64,000 bases of DNA from Filimonas sp. (GCA_017306865.1 JAFKHH010000017.1:99453-163452); one strand, 5' to 3'. Positions 8,692 to 17,710 are shown, numbered from the stretch's first letter. The notes: generated by a model from the letters alone, not told the origin. A program made the numbers and translations.

Positions 8692-9075
8692 CATATTGTC
8701 CGAGTAAAGTTTATTTGCTTATTCAATTGTAAGCTTTTATTTGTCTACCGACGGTGTTACTTTTTGTCTTGATACAAAAAGTAACCAAAAAGATCAAGGC
8801 TGCAGAAAAGCAGGCTAAAAATTGCCCCGACCGCCGAAATCCATTGAACTCGCCGCTTACAGGTTAAATAAGCAAGTTGTTTCTGGCTCAAACAGCAATG
8901 GATTTTTCCGGCGTTCATGACAATTTTCTTAACGCTGCTTTTCTGAGGCCGAACGTTTCTCTTTAAAAGCTAACTGGGGAACTCCCCCTAATTTTGAAAC
9001 TATTCTTTTCACCTACAATCCTTTCTGGCAAACGCTTACAGACAACTAGCCATTAACTTTAGTCGGACAACAATG
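8692..9075. mobile_element. MITE-like non-autonomous element, copy A (384 bp)
   Basis: The element begins CATATTGTCCGAGTAAAGTT and ends with the inverted counterpart (AACTTTAGTCGGACAACAATG, read as its complement CATTGTTGTCC...). The perfect 9-bp direct repeat AAAATATTA lies immediately outside both ends (8683-8691 and 9076-9084), as expected for a target-site duplication. It has no transposase or other coding capacity. The core (about 8735-8960) is nearly identical to copy D and contains a perfect hairpin at 8756-8785 with 12-bp arms GTTACTTTTTGT/ACAAAAAGTAAC. Arms around CCGAAATCCATTG and CAATGGATTTTTCCGG, and around AGAAAAGCAG and CTGCTTTTCT, make the whole element one long imperfect palindrome. 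Confidence 0.85.
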
Positions 9076-9085
9076 AAAATATTAT

Positions 9086-9126
9086 AAAACCTGCTACATG
9101 CTCCATTAAGAATGTGTAGTAGTTTT
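9086..9126 (+). terminator. Weak terminator-like hairpin
   Basis: AAAACCTGCTACA pairs imperfectly with TGTAGTAGTTTT, followed by a short T-run. It lies between the mobile element and the VOC gene, with no obvious upstream gene to serve other than the lipoprotein 400 bp away. Confidence 0.35.
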
Positions 9127-9142
9127 TTGTATACTTCGCCTT

Positions 9143-9191
9143 GGTTCGTGTCTCCACGAACCAATTACCAACCGACGCGTGAGGACACGCG
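9143..9191. repeat. Pair of short perfect hairpins (REP-like)
   Basis: GGTTCGTG-TCTC-CACGAACC (9143-9162) is followed 13 bp later by CGCGTG-AGGA-CACGCG (9176-9191). Each is a perfect stem with a 4-nt loop, and the loops (TCTC and AGGA) are near mirror images. No T-run follows. Such tandem hairpins resemble REP/BIME-type intergenic repeats. Confidence 0.55.
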
Positions 9192-9279
9192 CCGGGGCTT
9201 TGCCAGAAAGATAACACGTTACTGCTTATGCCTTATAGACAATTGATTTGATGTAATTTTATCTTACTAAATCTTTTCT

Positions 9280-9660
9280 ATGATCATTGACAGACTGGAT
9301 CATCTTGTATTAACTGTACAGGATATTGCCAAGACGATCGACTTTTATACAACTGTGCTAAATTTTTCTGTCGTTACATTCGGTGACAACAGGAAGGCGC
9401 TGACATTTGGCGTACAAAAGATCAATCTTCATGAAAAGGGCAAAGAGATTGACCCGAAAGCAGCCTTTCCAACCTGTGGCTCTGCAGACTTGTGTTTTAT
9501 TACTTCTACACCTATAGAGGAAGTATTGGCTGAACTGCAAACCAAGCATATCGAAATTGTGGATGGTATAGTGCCAAGAACAGGCGCAACAGGTAAAATA
9601 CGTTCTATCTACCTGCGTGACCCGGATTTAAACCTGGTTGAAATAAGCAGTTACGCGTAA
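9280..9660 (+). CDS. VOC-family (glyoxalase/bleomycin-resistance-like) protein
   Basis: The product has 126 residues, the normal length for a single VOC domain of two beta-alpha-beta-beta-beta modules. Metal-ligand positions are visible: H8 (DRLDHLVLTV), H51 (INLHEKG) and E121 (LNLVEISSYA). The module boundary near residue 64 (PTCGSADLCFIT) carries the second beta strand set. The product resembles the small cytosolic VOC proteins annotated as virulence or glyoxalase-like; the substrate (for example a methylglyoxal-thiol adduct or an aromatic compound) cannot be told from sequence. It is a single gene, convergent with the beta-helix gene 23 bp downstream. Confidence 0.9.
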   Translation: MIIDRLDHLVLTVQDIAKTIDFYTTVLNFSVVTFGDNRKALTFGVQKINLHEKGKEIDPKAAFPTCGSADLCFITSTPIEEVLAELQTKHIEIVDGIVPRTGATGKIRSIYLRDPDLNLVEISSYA

Positions 9661-9683
9661 GCTATTTCTTTCCTGTAAGAAGC

Positions 9684-12020
9684 TTATTCTGTCAACAACA
9701 CTAATTTTATTACTTGCTGGTTGCGGTATAACTCTACCGGCACTTGCTTTTTATTGCCTACGGATTGCATCACACGTAACAGGCTGCCAATATCTTTTAC
9801 CAATTTATTATTTACAGCACGCAGTACATCTTTTTCCTGCAACCCTGATTTTTTAAGCGGGGAATTATCTGCAACAGAAATTATTGCAACACCTGTTTCG
9901 TCCGGTAGGCCATACACAGATCGCTCAGCCGGGCCTTCTATACTTTTGATAATACCACCCAGGAAAGAGGCCGTTGCATTATCGCGCATCACAAAACTAT
10001 TTTCTTTTAATGCGGGTATGGGTGTATGCATGGCGAGGGCTTTGAGCCTTGCATCGCGTACGCCAAATTGATCTTGTGAAAATGGTTTGAAGCCAATAGC
10101 GATTGCAGGGGAATTACTTTGCAGGTTGTAGTTGCCATTTACTGCATCTATAAACAGCGGATCACCAGACATACTGTGCCGGTCTGTTCCGTTTCGCTGC
10201 GCCGTATGCAGGCTGGCTGTATCCGGAAATAAATTTTCATCTACATCCGTCCCCCAATCGGTGATGCGTATAGGATAATAGGTCCTGGTAACAATGTTGT
10301 GCTTAAACACATCCATACTGTTCTTAAACCACACATGCGGATGAAAGGAGTTATTGATGATAATGTTATTCTGAACGATCCTTTTAAAGCCTTCTCTCAA
10401 TTTAAGTCCACCATTCAGGCACACATTATTATATATCTCGTAGTTTCCAGAACCATCATCCAGGTCTATATCCCAACCGTGGTCGCAGCGGAAACGATTG
10501 TAGCGAATAATATTGGGTTGCAATACATCTAGGAAGATGAGCGCCGGGTGTGCAGCAACTATACTATCCATGTATTTTCTTTTTGCATACCAGAAACGAT
10601 CCCTGCCCCATGAGTTAAATGCACCATGATCACCTGTTTCCAATACGGTATTAAAGACTTCGTTGTACTCAATTATATTACCGCCCCAGCATCCATCATT
10701 AATATTAATGCCTGCACGCGGTGTATTGTAAATGGTATTGTGACTAACCGTAATAGCCGCAGCCATGCTTATGTTTACACCTGCTGCTTGCTTTTCTATT
10801 TCCCCTACGTTGTGAATGAGGTTGTCTATGGCCACACATGCCTGGGGATAATTGTCTGTCTTAGGGCCGGGAGTTTTGTCTAGTTGGTCATAAGGAATAA
10901 AACCATCGTACCTGACTTGCGCATTTCTTACGGCTGCCGTGTCGCCAATAAAACAAATGGCGCTTGCACCAATGGATGCTATATAACAACCGGATATTGT
11001 ATCGCGCCTGTTGTAATTACTGACCATGATAGCATTGCCACCTGTTTCAAAAAAATTGCACGCCTTCACCGCGCAATCCTCCGTTCCCTGTAGCAGTACT
11101 GCACCGCCTCTATAAATAGTCCAGTCACCACGTAGTAAAGGTTCACGGGTTTGCATGAATGTTCTTTCCGTATGTGCAAACGTCAATCCTTTCAATAAAA
11201 TATTTTTTGACGGCGTGCGCTGCGTTCCTTTTACTTCAATAAGGTTTGACAAATGTGATACTTCTATTACGGCACTCTCCAGCTCTGTCTTATGCACCGG
11301 ATAATAATATAACTCATTTGCCCTACGATCGAGGAACCACTCTCCCACTGTGTTCAGCTCTTCAAATATATTTTCTACAAAGCGGTATTGTTTGTGCATT
11401 GCTGTGGGGCGATTGTTTTGCCAGCCGCCATCGAGTTGCAGGTTGCCTTTATCATCAGCGCTAAGGATCTTGTAATGAAGGCTTCCCCATTCACTTCCAT
11501 GTATGGCATGCACATAGCCACCTTCCGGGTGTTGCCATGTTTTTACACGGGCAGGCGCAATCGCATCTGGCGATGTACCATGAAAAATACGCGCACTGCT
11601 ATCATAATCAGGATACCGCGCAAGTGTTTGTAAGTGACCATTTACATAAAGCCGTTCAAATGAAAAGCCAGCCGGCACACTGGCTTTGTAAATTCCATTT
11701 TTATATAGTATCCACTTCAGGGATAATTTTCTACCACCGCTAATTGTTACTGCTTCGTCATTGTATGCTGCTATGGTAAGCCCGCTATATGATGGGCTCA
11801 ATACAATAGTTGTGTCCAGGTAATAAGTTCCTTTACACAGCAAAATGGTGGTTTGTTTTCCTTTTGCATAAGCCAACGCTTTCTCTATGGTACGTAGTGG
11901 TTGTGCGGGTGTGCCCTTTGCATGATCGCTCCCCACAGGAGATACAACCAATGTTACCGTTTGGGCATGAGCCGTAAGAGACATGGCTAAAAGCAATGCT
12001 GCTACCAGTATTATTCGCAT
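9684..12020 (-). CDS. Exported right-handed beta-helix protein with C-terminal PDZ domain
   Basis: The frame is open from an ATG at 12038 (784 residues). I prefer the ATG at 12020, which gives MRIILVAALLLAMSLTAHAQ, a clean signal peptide. The mature part opens with SPVGSDHAKGTPAQPLRTIEKAL, the standard start of pectate-lyase-like beta-helices, followed by many short turns (HNTIYNTPRAGININDG, IIEYNEVFNTVLETGDHGAFNSWGRDRFW, NNIIINNSF). Those motifs resemble glycoside hydrolases of the GH141 kind, but that assignment is not proven. The last roughly 90 residues (from GGIIKSIEGPAERSVYGLPDETGVAIISV to ELYRNQQVIKLVLL) form a PDZ domain. It is probably a periplasmic or surface polysaccharide-active enzyme. 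It appears monocistronic, with a repeat-rich spacer upstream. Confidence 0.85.
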   Translation of the reverse strand: MRIILVAALLLAMSLTAHAQTVTLVVSPVGSDHAKGTPAQPLRTIEKALAYAKGKQTTILLCKGTYYLDTTIVLSPSYSGLTIAAYNDEAVTISGGRKLSLKWILYKNGIYKASVPAGFSFERLYVNGHLQTLARYPDYDSSARIFHGTSPDAIAPARVKTWQHPEGGYVHAIHGSEWGSLHYKILSADDKGNLQLDGGWQNNRPTAMHKQYRFVENIFEELNTVGEWFLDRRANELYYYPVHKTELESAVIEVSHLSNLIEVKGTQRTPSKNILLKGLTFAHTERTFMQTREPLLRGDWTIYRGGAVLLQGTEDCAVKACNFFETGGNAIMVSNYNRRDTISGCYIASIGASAICFIGDTAAVRNAQVRYDGFIPYDQLDKTPGPKTDNYPQACVAIDNLIHNVGEIEKQAAGVNISMAAAITVSHNTIYNTPRAGININDGCWGGNIIEYNEVFNTVLETGDHGAFNSWGRDRFWYAKRKYMDSIVAAHPALIFLDVLQPNIIRYNRFRCDHGWDIDLDDGSGNYEIYNNVCLNGGLKLREGFKRIVQNNIIINNSFHPHVWFKNSMDVFKHNIVTRTYYPIRITDWGTDVDENLFPDTASLHTAQRNGTDRHSMSGDPLFIDAVNGNYNLQSNSPAIAIGFKPFSQDQFGVRDARLKALAMHTPIPALKENSFVMRDNATASFLGGIIKSIEGPAERSVYGLPDETGVAIISVADNSPLKKSGLQEKDVLRAVNNKLVKDIGSLLRVMQSVGNKKQVPVELYRNQQVIKLVLLTE

Positions 12021-12038
12021 AAACAAGCTATTGATCAC

Positions 12039-12620
12039 TGCTAACTTACGGAAAGACGGCGTATTAAAATTCAGCGAAATAGGCCTTCTATATCGATATA
12101 GTAACGGTAGTTTTTCCCGATTTTATAAATAGCATTTCCCGATCCGGCATGATGCACCTAATGAAAAAGCACACTTTTGCTCTATCATTTTTCTCAAAGC
12201 AAATAATCGTAGAAAGCCGCTTCATTTCTGGAGGGGCTTATTTTTTTGTGCGAAGATTCACCGCAGAGGCGCAGAGAACGGAGGGGTGCGTGGAGATTTT
12301 TTTAACCACATAGGAAACAGGAGGGACACAGGAACATAGATAAAGTCAAGGCCTTTCCAGTAATAGTTATGTTCGTTTCATGCAAGAGAACATAGGGCAC
12401 ATAGGGCCGCTGCGCGGCTTGGGTTAACCGCAGAGAGCAGGAATTGCCGTGAATCGTGAGACGGCAATCGTGAAAGGGCTTATTCACAACTGACAACTCA
12501 CAACTCACTTTGCGCCCTCTGCGTTTTACTTTGCGCCCTTTGCTTGAAATCTATTTTCAAAAATTCGAAAGGCACAGAAAATATTTCCGTGCCTTCTACA
12601 ATTTTATTTTATTTCAGAAT
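12039..12620. other. Intergenic region with degenerate palindromic phrases
   Basis: No gene is visible. From 12240 to 12540 there is a patchwork of G/A-rich phrases (CACCGCAGAGGCGCAGAGAAC, GGGCACATAGGGCC, TTTGCGCCCTCTGCG, TTTGCGCCCTTTGC) in inverted arrangement, resembling the phrases at 40374-40440. A weak terminator-like hairpin sits at 12569-12595. Confidence 0.6.
12569..12595 (-). terminator. Probable terminator of the phosphatase gene
   Basis: On the minus strand AAGGCAC pairs with GTGCCTT with an A/T-rich interior (partly complementary AAATATTTT), followed by TCGAATTTTTG. It is 26 bp beyond the phosphatase stop codon. Confidence 0.5.
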
Positions 12621-13223
12621 TTATAAGCTCGTTGCGTTCAATAATTTTAAAACGATCTCACTGGTTTCATCTAATGTGAACATTGTAATAGAAGAATTCA
12701 GTTGCAATATTCTTCTATAGTTTTTTAATGGTATGCCCATTTTATAGGCGAGGTAAAAACGATTTACAGCGTTGTGCCCCACTACGAGTATAGTGCCGTC
12801 TTTATGTTCCTGGCGTGCCCATTCAAAGAAATCATTCACACGCGTTACTACTTCCATACCTGTCTCACCTGTTGCTCCGGCGCGCGCTACACATGGGTCT
12901 TTCATCCATGTTGTCCACAGGGCTTCATTTTCCAACACAAACTCTTCCTGTCGCTTGCCTTCCCACTGTCCGAAGTTGGCTTCCATCAGGCGCTGATCTT
13001 TTATAACGGGCCTGCCTCCTGCCGCTATTACAGCAGTATCATACGCGCGGGATAGTGGTGATGAGTAAATGGCATCGAATGCAATATTTTTTAATGGTTC
13101 GGCTACTGTTGCAGCCTGCTGTTTGCCTTTTTCTGTAAGCGGTGCATCTGTGATGCCGCAATAGCGCAAACCATCTGCATTATAGGTTGTTTCACCGTGC
13201 CTTAACAGGTACACATTCAACAT
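12621..13223 (-). CDS. Histidine phosphatase (phosphoglycerate-mutase-like / CobC-type)
   Basis: The product has 200 residues, a typical single-domain length. The phosphate-binding R8-H9-G10 (YLLRHGETTYN) supplies the catalytic histidine. The second histidine is H150 in ILVVGHNAVNRF, and E81 (LMEANFGQWEG) is the acid/base position. The FGQWEG motif and small size match fructose-2,6-bisphosphatase or alpha-ribazole phosphatase relatives. No cobalamin genes are nearby, so a cobC name is not justified. It is cytosolic with no signal peptide, stands alone between repeats and a receptor gene, and probably forms its own transcription unit. Confidence 0.9.
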   Translation of the reverse strand: MLNVYLLRHGETTYNADGLRYCGITDAPLTEKGKQQAATVAEPLKNIAFDAIYSSPLSRAYDTAVIAAGGRPVIKDQRLMEANFGQWEGKRQEEFVLENEALWTTWMKDPCVARAGATGETGMEVVTRVNDFFEWARQEHKDGTILVVGHNAVNRFYLAYKMGIPLKNYRRILQLNSSITMFTLDETSEIVLKLLNATSL

Positions 13224-13316
13224 AAGTACTTTTTTAGTTGTCCATTTTGGGGCGCTAAAATTAGTTTAATCTGCTGAAATATATACCTGGTAACTGGCAG
13301 ACACTGCTTTTACCCA

Positions 13317-15704
13317 TTAAAAACCAGCCCTACCCTCTTCTTCATTCCTTTTATTCTGACGGGCTTTATGGGTAGAAGAGCCAAAGTTATAGGTAAGTGT
13401 CAGCGTTATACGTCGCTGGCCAAACCAGTGTTGCAGTTCATTGTTGATGATGCTCTTCTCACGGAAAATAAAGTACACCCGGTAGGTATTGAAGATGTCA
13501 TATACGTTTAGCTTGGTGTTCAGTTTTCCTGCAAACCAGCTTTTTTGCAGGCCGGCATCCAGGTTCGACATGGATTTGGATATGTATAAACCGTTACCTC
13601 CGCGTGATGCATAATAGTAGTAAAGATCAAACGTAAAGCCTTTGGGCAAACTGAAAATATGGCTTGTATTAAAGGAAAAAGAGGTGATGGGTATTTCGTA
13701 TGTAACCTTGTGATAAGGTGTTTGCTCTTTTTTATAATACAGGCCAACATTGTTTGTGGTCTTCCACCATTTTGTAATAGTTACAGGCAGGTTTATGTCA
13801 AGCCCCGCAAAGTCATTGTATGGCAGGTTTCTGCCGAGGTACTCCAAAATGTTGGTGGCAGAATCATACTCCGGGTAACGAGCCAACACATCATTTTCCC
13901 GTCCAATACTCAATGATGCATTCAGTGTTTTATACGTGTATGCTATACTAAATGTACTGGTTTTTGAGGGCAGCAATGTCGGGTTACCAACCCAATAGTT
14001 GAGTGGGCTGTTGTAAAAACGGAATGGATTCAATTGGGAAAAAGTCGGGCGGGTAATGCGGCGTGTAAAAGAAAAATTTAACTGGTTGTTATTGTCTATT
14101 GTATAGGTAACATTTACATTAGGCAACCAGGTAAGATAGTCTCGCTTTGTTATATCATTTTGCGTAATCGCATTCGCAATACTATGTGTATGTTCTGCAC
14201 GCAAGCCAAATGAGTAAGCCAGTTTTTCATATTTAAGATCATAGGTTGCATACAATGCGGTGATGTATTCCTCATACCGGAAGTTATTGGTACGCCCGCT
14301 ATCTGTTACAAACTCATTATGCAGGTTGAGGGTATCGTAGTGCAGATCATTTTTTGTAGTTGTATATACAAATTTTGCCCCTACACCATATTTGCCTTTA
14401 CCCAGCTCACCGGAAAGATCAGCCTGTACCATCCTGATCAGTATATCATTTTTCAGATCAGTCTTCCAATAGTCAGACAGCGCTGCTGCATAGCGGTCTT
14501 TCGTTTGTATATCTTCATTCTGGCGGTTGCTTATTTTGCTCAGCAAACCTAATACTTGCAATTGCTGCGTGCCTAATGTCACACTGTAATCAATATTGGC
14601 TGCATAGTTCTCCTGCTCCGGCGCGGCCATGTTCTTCGTATCTATATCTGAGACGAGCACTTTGGAAGAAGAATCGGTTGTATGCAAAGTGTTGTGTGAA
14701 CTCGTTTCCCGGTTATTAAAAAATGCCCGCAGCCATACTCCCAGTCTTTGCGAGGGAGTAATGTTGTAATCAAAGCCAAGCTGATAATTCAGGTTATTGT
14801 ATTTTGTTTCTGTCTCTGTACTAGTTGCCATAATGTTGGTATTGGCAAGATGCTGCAAGGCATTGTAGCGATAAATTTTAGAACCGCCTGTATAACCTAA
14901 CCGGGCAGTATAAGCCACTTTTTTTGCCTTATACGTAAGCAGCAGGTTATCTTCCGTATAGGTATATTCATTTTGTTGTACGTTAGCGGTAACAGTACCA
15001 TTCCATCCGAGCGCTTTGTCTCTCTTGAGCTTTATATCAATGATCGCTTTGTATTCCCCATCGTAACGGGAAGAAGGGTTGGCTATTACTTCTATGGATG
15101 CGATCATATCAGGCGTGAGCGCAGCGAGGTAATTCTGTAACTCCTGTTCACTCATGGGAGTTGGCTTACCGTCTATAAAGATCGTGGGGGTATTCCTCCC
15201 CGACAGTAGCATGGTTCCATCTGCATTGATCTGCAAGCCGGGTATTTTTTTAAGTATATCGAATGTATTGACGGCTGTTTTATAAAACACATTACCTGTT
15301 ACATTCAGCACCAGTTTGTCTCCTACCCGCTGCATCGGCGGTTTTCTGCTGCTGACTGTTACCGCATTTAAAACGCCATGCTCTGCTACCAACATTATGT
15401 TGTCCAAGCTTTTTATTTCTGTATGGGAGGTAAAAGATAGTGGCCAGTATTTGGCATGGTAACCGATGGCGGAGAGATGAAGCAGATAATTTCCCGGTTT
15501 AATGCCTGCAAGTGTAAAGCTGCCGGAGGTATCGGTTATGGTTTCATAAGCTGCTAATGAATCGGGGGTGGTCAACAAGTGTACGGTCACGAAGGCAATT
15601 CCTGCTTTACCGGTGTCATCTATAGTCTTCCCGGTAAGCCTGACCTGTCCTTTCAACCCTAAAAAAATAAATAGGAAAAGTAGTGCGCAAGGTATGCGTT
15701 TCAT
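13317..15704 (-). CDS. Outer-membrane beta-barrel (TonB-dependent receptor-like) protein
   Basis: The product has 795 residues. A signal peptide (MKRIPCALLFLFIFLGLKGQ) is followed by a carboxypeptidase-regulatory-like domain (RLTGKTIDDTGKAGIAFVTVHLL to about residue 105), a plug-like region (VGDKLVLNVTGNVFYKTAVNTFDILKKIPGLQINADGTMLL with a DGKPT loop) and a C-terminal barrel of the OMP_b-brl_3 kind, rich in aromatic strands. The family is common in Bacteroidota. It lacks the SusC signature sequence and a SusD partner, so the substrate may be a peptide, siderophore or other ligand. The AraC regulator gene 358 bp upstream on the same strand may control it. The C-terminus is unusually charged (KARQNKRNEEEGRAGF) rather than ending in an aromatic residue of a last strand. 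Confidence 0.88.
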   Translation of the reverse strand: MKRIPCALLFLFIFLGLKGQVRLTGKTIDDTGKAGIAFVTVHLLTTPDSLAAYETITDTSGSFTLAGIKPGNYLLHLSAIGYHAKYWPLSFTSHTEIKSLDNIMLVAEHGVLNAVTVSSRKPPMQRVGDKLVLNVTGNVFYKTAVNTFDILKKIPGLQINADGTMLLSGRNTPTIFIDGKPTPMSEQELQNYLAALTPDMIASIEVIANPSSRYDGEYKAIIDIKLKRDKALGWNGTVTANVQQNEYTYTEDNLLLTYKAKKVAYTARLGYTGGSKIYRYNALQHLANTNIMATSTETETKYNNLNYQLGFDYNITPSQRLGVWLRAFFNNRETSSHNTLHTTDSSSKVLVSDIDTKNMAAPEQENYAANIDYSVTLGTQQLQVLGLLSKISNRQNEDIQTKDRYAAALSDYWKTDLKNDILIRMVQADLSGELGKGKYGVGAKFVYTTTKNDLHYDTLNLHNEFVTDSGRTNNFRYEEYITALYATYDLKYEKLAYSFGLRAEHTHSIANAITQNDITKRDYLTWLPNVNVTYTIDNNNQLNFSFTRRITRPTFSQLNPFRFYNSPLNYWVGNPTLLPSKTSTFSIAYTYKTLNASLSIGRENDVLARYPEYDSATNILEYLGRNLPYNDFAGLDINLPVTITKWWKTTNNVGLYYKKEQTPYHKVTYEIPITSFSFNTSHIFSLPKGFTFDLYYYYASRGGNGLYISKSMSNLDAGLQKSWFAGKLNTKLNVYDIFNTYRVYFIFREKSIINNELQHWFGQRRITLTLTYNFGSSTHKARQNKRNEEEGRAGF

Positions 15705-15838
15705 CCGCTAAGAGGTTTTGTGTAAACCTAGTAAACGGAGTAGCGCGTGAGGTCTTGGTTTCTAAAACCGGGCGTACGGATTTATAAAACCGGACTATCA
15801 CCGACAAATAATCGCCTGGTAACCAGTATCTATTTATT

Positions 15839-15957
15839 CATTATTATTCGACCAGGTTTAGTGGATCATTCAAGAGTAAGTGTTCATTTGTCTACCGACG
15901 GTGTTACTTTTTGTCTTGATACAAAAAGTAACCAAAAAAATCAAGGCTCCAGAAAAG
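15839..15957. mobile_element. MITE-like element, copy B (truncated)
   Basis: The left end CATTATTATTCGACCAGGTTTAG and the conserved core are present, including the perfect hairpin at 15903-15932 (GTTACTTTTTGT, 6-nt loop, ACAAAAAGTAAC). Similarity to copies A, C and D stops after AGAAAAG at 15957. A short AACTTTAGT at 15977-15985 may be a remnant of the right end. No target duplication is recognisable. It lies in the spacer between the AraC regulator and the barrel receptor. Confidence 0.7.
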
Positions 15958-16062
15958 ACTATACAAGGGGCTCCTCAACTTTAGTAATCCAGTTTTTTTG
16001 CAAGCCATTGCTACAAAAAATTACGAACCTTTTGCGGCATATTTAGTTGAACAAGAAGATAT

Positions 16063-17142
16063 TTATTCTATGTCTATTTTGCTCACTTGCTCTTTATATA
16101 AGGCTGGTGTGGTGTCTTTTACTTTGCGAAAGGCCGTGTAAAAGGTGGATTTGGAATTAAACCCTACTTCATAACCGATGGCTTCGAGTGTAAGCCGGTC
16201 GTCCATAGCTATGAGTTTACACGCTTCAGTTACACGGTATTCATTGATAAATGTGGAAAAGCTTTTACCGAGGTTTTCGTTCAACAACTGAGATAACTGG
16301 TGGGAAGTAATGCCTATAGCTGTAGCAAGGTCGCTTACTTTGAGATCGGGATTTTTATACAATGACTTTGCTTCTAAAACAGTTTCCAGTTTTTGAACCC
16401 AACTCGCGGCATCACTATCCGCTATCTTCCGTTTTGCATTTACTATGCCATCTTCCTCTTTCACCATCAAGATGTTTTCCATCCGTGCGCCATACACATA
16501 AAAGAAAATACTTACATACAGTATGAGTGAGAAGGCGATGGGGCTGGTTATATAAGCGCCCTGCACTACACCTAACAAGGCGATGGCGTATAACAAAAAG
16601 AGCAGGCAATTACCCCCGTATAACAATAACCAGAAACGTTCCGTAACCTGGTGGCTTTCTCCTTTAAAAAACCTGCGTATTTCTTTGCGAAGCAAAACGC
16701 CCGTAGCTATAAGATATGCAAACCACTGGAGGTAGATGATGGTACACATGATCTTATTCCAAAACCAGGGATGTGTTTCGTATGGTAAAATGAGGCCGCC
16801 AATGAGAATAAACCCTACATTAATGCCCCATGCCCATTTCCATTGATTGGGGACCTGTGTAACTTTTTGCAAGACTGATTTGAAAAAATAAAATACCGCC
16901 GGGCCAATAAGAAAACAGGCGGACAAACCTACCTGCAATATTGTTTTTGGGAAAGTAGCGCAGTTGAAATAGAAAAACACGGATTTCGCTACGCGGATAC
17001 TAATAGCCAGCAACATAACACCCAGGAAAAGCGCAGCAACGGATTTTGTCCTTTTACTGATGAAGAGGTAAAGGCTTAATACAATGCCATTAAACGCGCC
17101 CAGGACACTTACAAAAAACAATATTTGCTGACCGGTATTCAT
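16063..17142 (-). CDS. AraC-family regulator with N-terminal membrane domain
   Basis: The product has 359 residues. The first roughly 225 residues contain about seven hydrophobic segments (for example ILFFVSVLGAFNGIVLSLYLF, AALFLGVMLLAISIRV, LLLYGGNCLLFLLYAIALLGVV, PIAFSLILYVSIFFYVYG). The C-terminal part from about residue 250 is a two-helix-turn-helix AraC domain (LKVSDLATAIGITSHQLSQLLNENLGKSFSTFINEYRV and LTLEAIGYEVGFNSKSTFYTAFRKVKDTTPALYKEQ). This membrane-bound arrangement is frequent in Bacteroidota and suggests direct sensing at the inner membrane. The gene is on the same strand as, and upstream of, the barrel receptor, which is the most likely target. Confidence 0.9.
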   Translation of the reverse strand: MNTGQQILFFVSVLGAFNGIVLSLYLFISKRTKSVAALFLGVMLLAISIRVAKSVFFYFNCATFPKTILQVGLSACFLIGPAVFYFFKSVLQKVTQVPNQWKWAWGINVGFILIGGLILPYETHPWFWNKIMCTIIYLQWFAYLIATGVLLRKEIRRFFKGESHQVTERFWLLLYGGNCLLFLLYAIALLGVVQGAYITSPIAFSLILYVSIFFYVYGARMENILMVKEEDGIVNAKRKIADSDAASWVQKLETVLEAKSLYKNPDLKVSDLATAIGITSHQLSQLLNENLGKSFSTFINEYRVTEACKLIAMDDRLTLEAIGYEVGFNSKSTFYTAFRKVKDTTPALYKEQVSKIDIE

Positions 17143-17246
17143 AATCAGGAGCAGTGGTTGATGAATAAATATCCTTCGTTTTCCTGAGAAGAGAAAACCA
17201 TTTATATAATTTACTTATGCAGCTATTTTATGTCTAGCTCACAATC

Positions 17247-17544
17247 TACTATGTACCCACATCCTTTAAAACATCTTTCATATATTGAATATTTTCATCA
17301 AGCCTGAAGCAATCACCAACCAATAGGCACTTCAACCCTTTCAGGGTTGTTTCCACAATTATTAATGCCCTCCGGTTTCACCGGAGGTTATTGCTATTGA
17401 ATTCCTTCGGAATTTTTAATGTTATATAGACAAGCCCTTCGGGCTTAAACTGTAATAACGACGGGTGAAGCCCGCTGTTCCAATCAACATGCCAGCACAA
17501 CCCTGAAAGGGTTGAACTATAACAAAAGATGTGGGTACACAGTA
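17247..17544. repeat. 298-bp element with terminal inverted repeats and six internal hairpins
   Basis: The ends 17247-17267 (TACTATGTACCCACATCC...) and 17524-17544 are inverted copies of 21 bp with two mismatches. Between them are six short perfect or near-perfect hairpins: CAACCC-TTTCA-GGGTTG region 17333-17349, CCTCCGG-TTTCA-CCGGAGG 17369-17387, AATTCC-TTC-GGAATT 17399-17415, AAGCCC-TTC-GGGCTT 17432-17446, CGGG-TGAAG-CCCG 17462-17474 and CAACCC-TGAAA-GGGTTG 17498-17514. The first and last are mirror partners. There are no coding sequences. Imperfect flanking octamers (AGCTCACA, AGTTCACA) might be a decayed target duplication. Confidence 0.7.
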
Positions 17545-17710
17545 AGTTCACAGTGCAAGTAGTCAGTTGTGAGAAGGCCATTTACTATGCCCGTTTTACG
17601 TATAGCCGTGCGCGGCTACCCCATTGCTTGTAGTTATACAGCTACAAGCCTCGTTACCAGTCCATTAAAATGGAATATTTATTATTTTCACTTACTTATC
17701 CAAGTCTTTT

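Noticed and set aside
17333..17514. CRISPR-like array
   Set aside because: The hairpins differ in sequence and spacing and there are no identical repeats with unique spacers.
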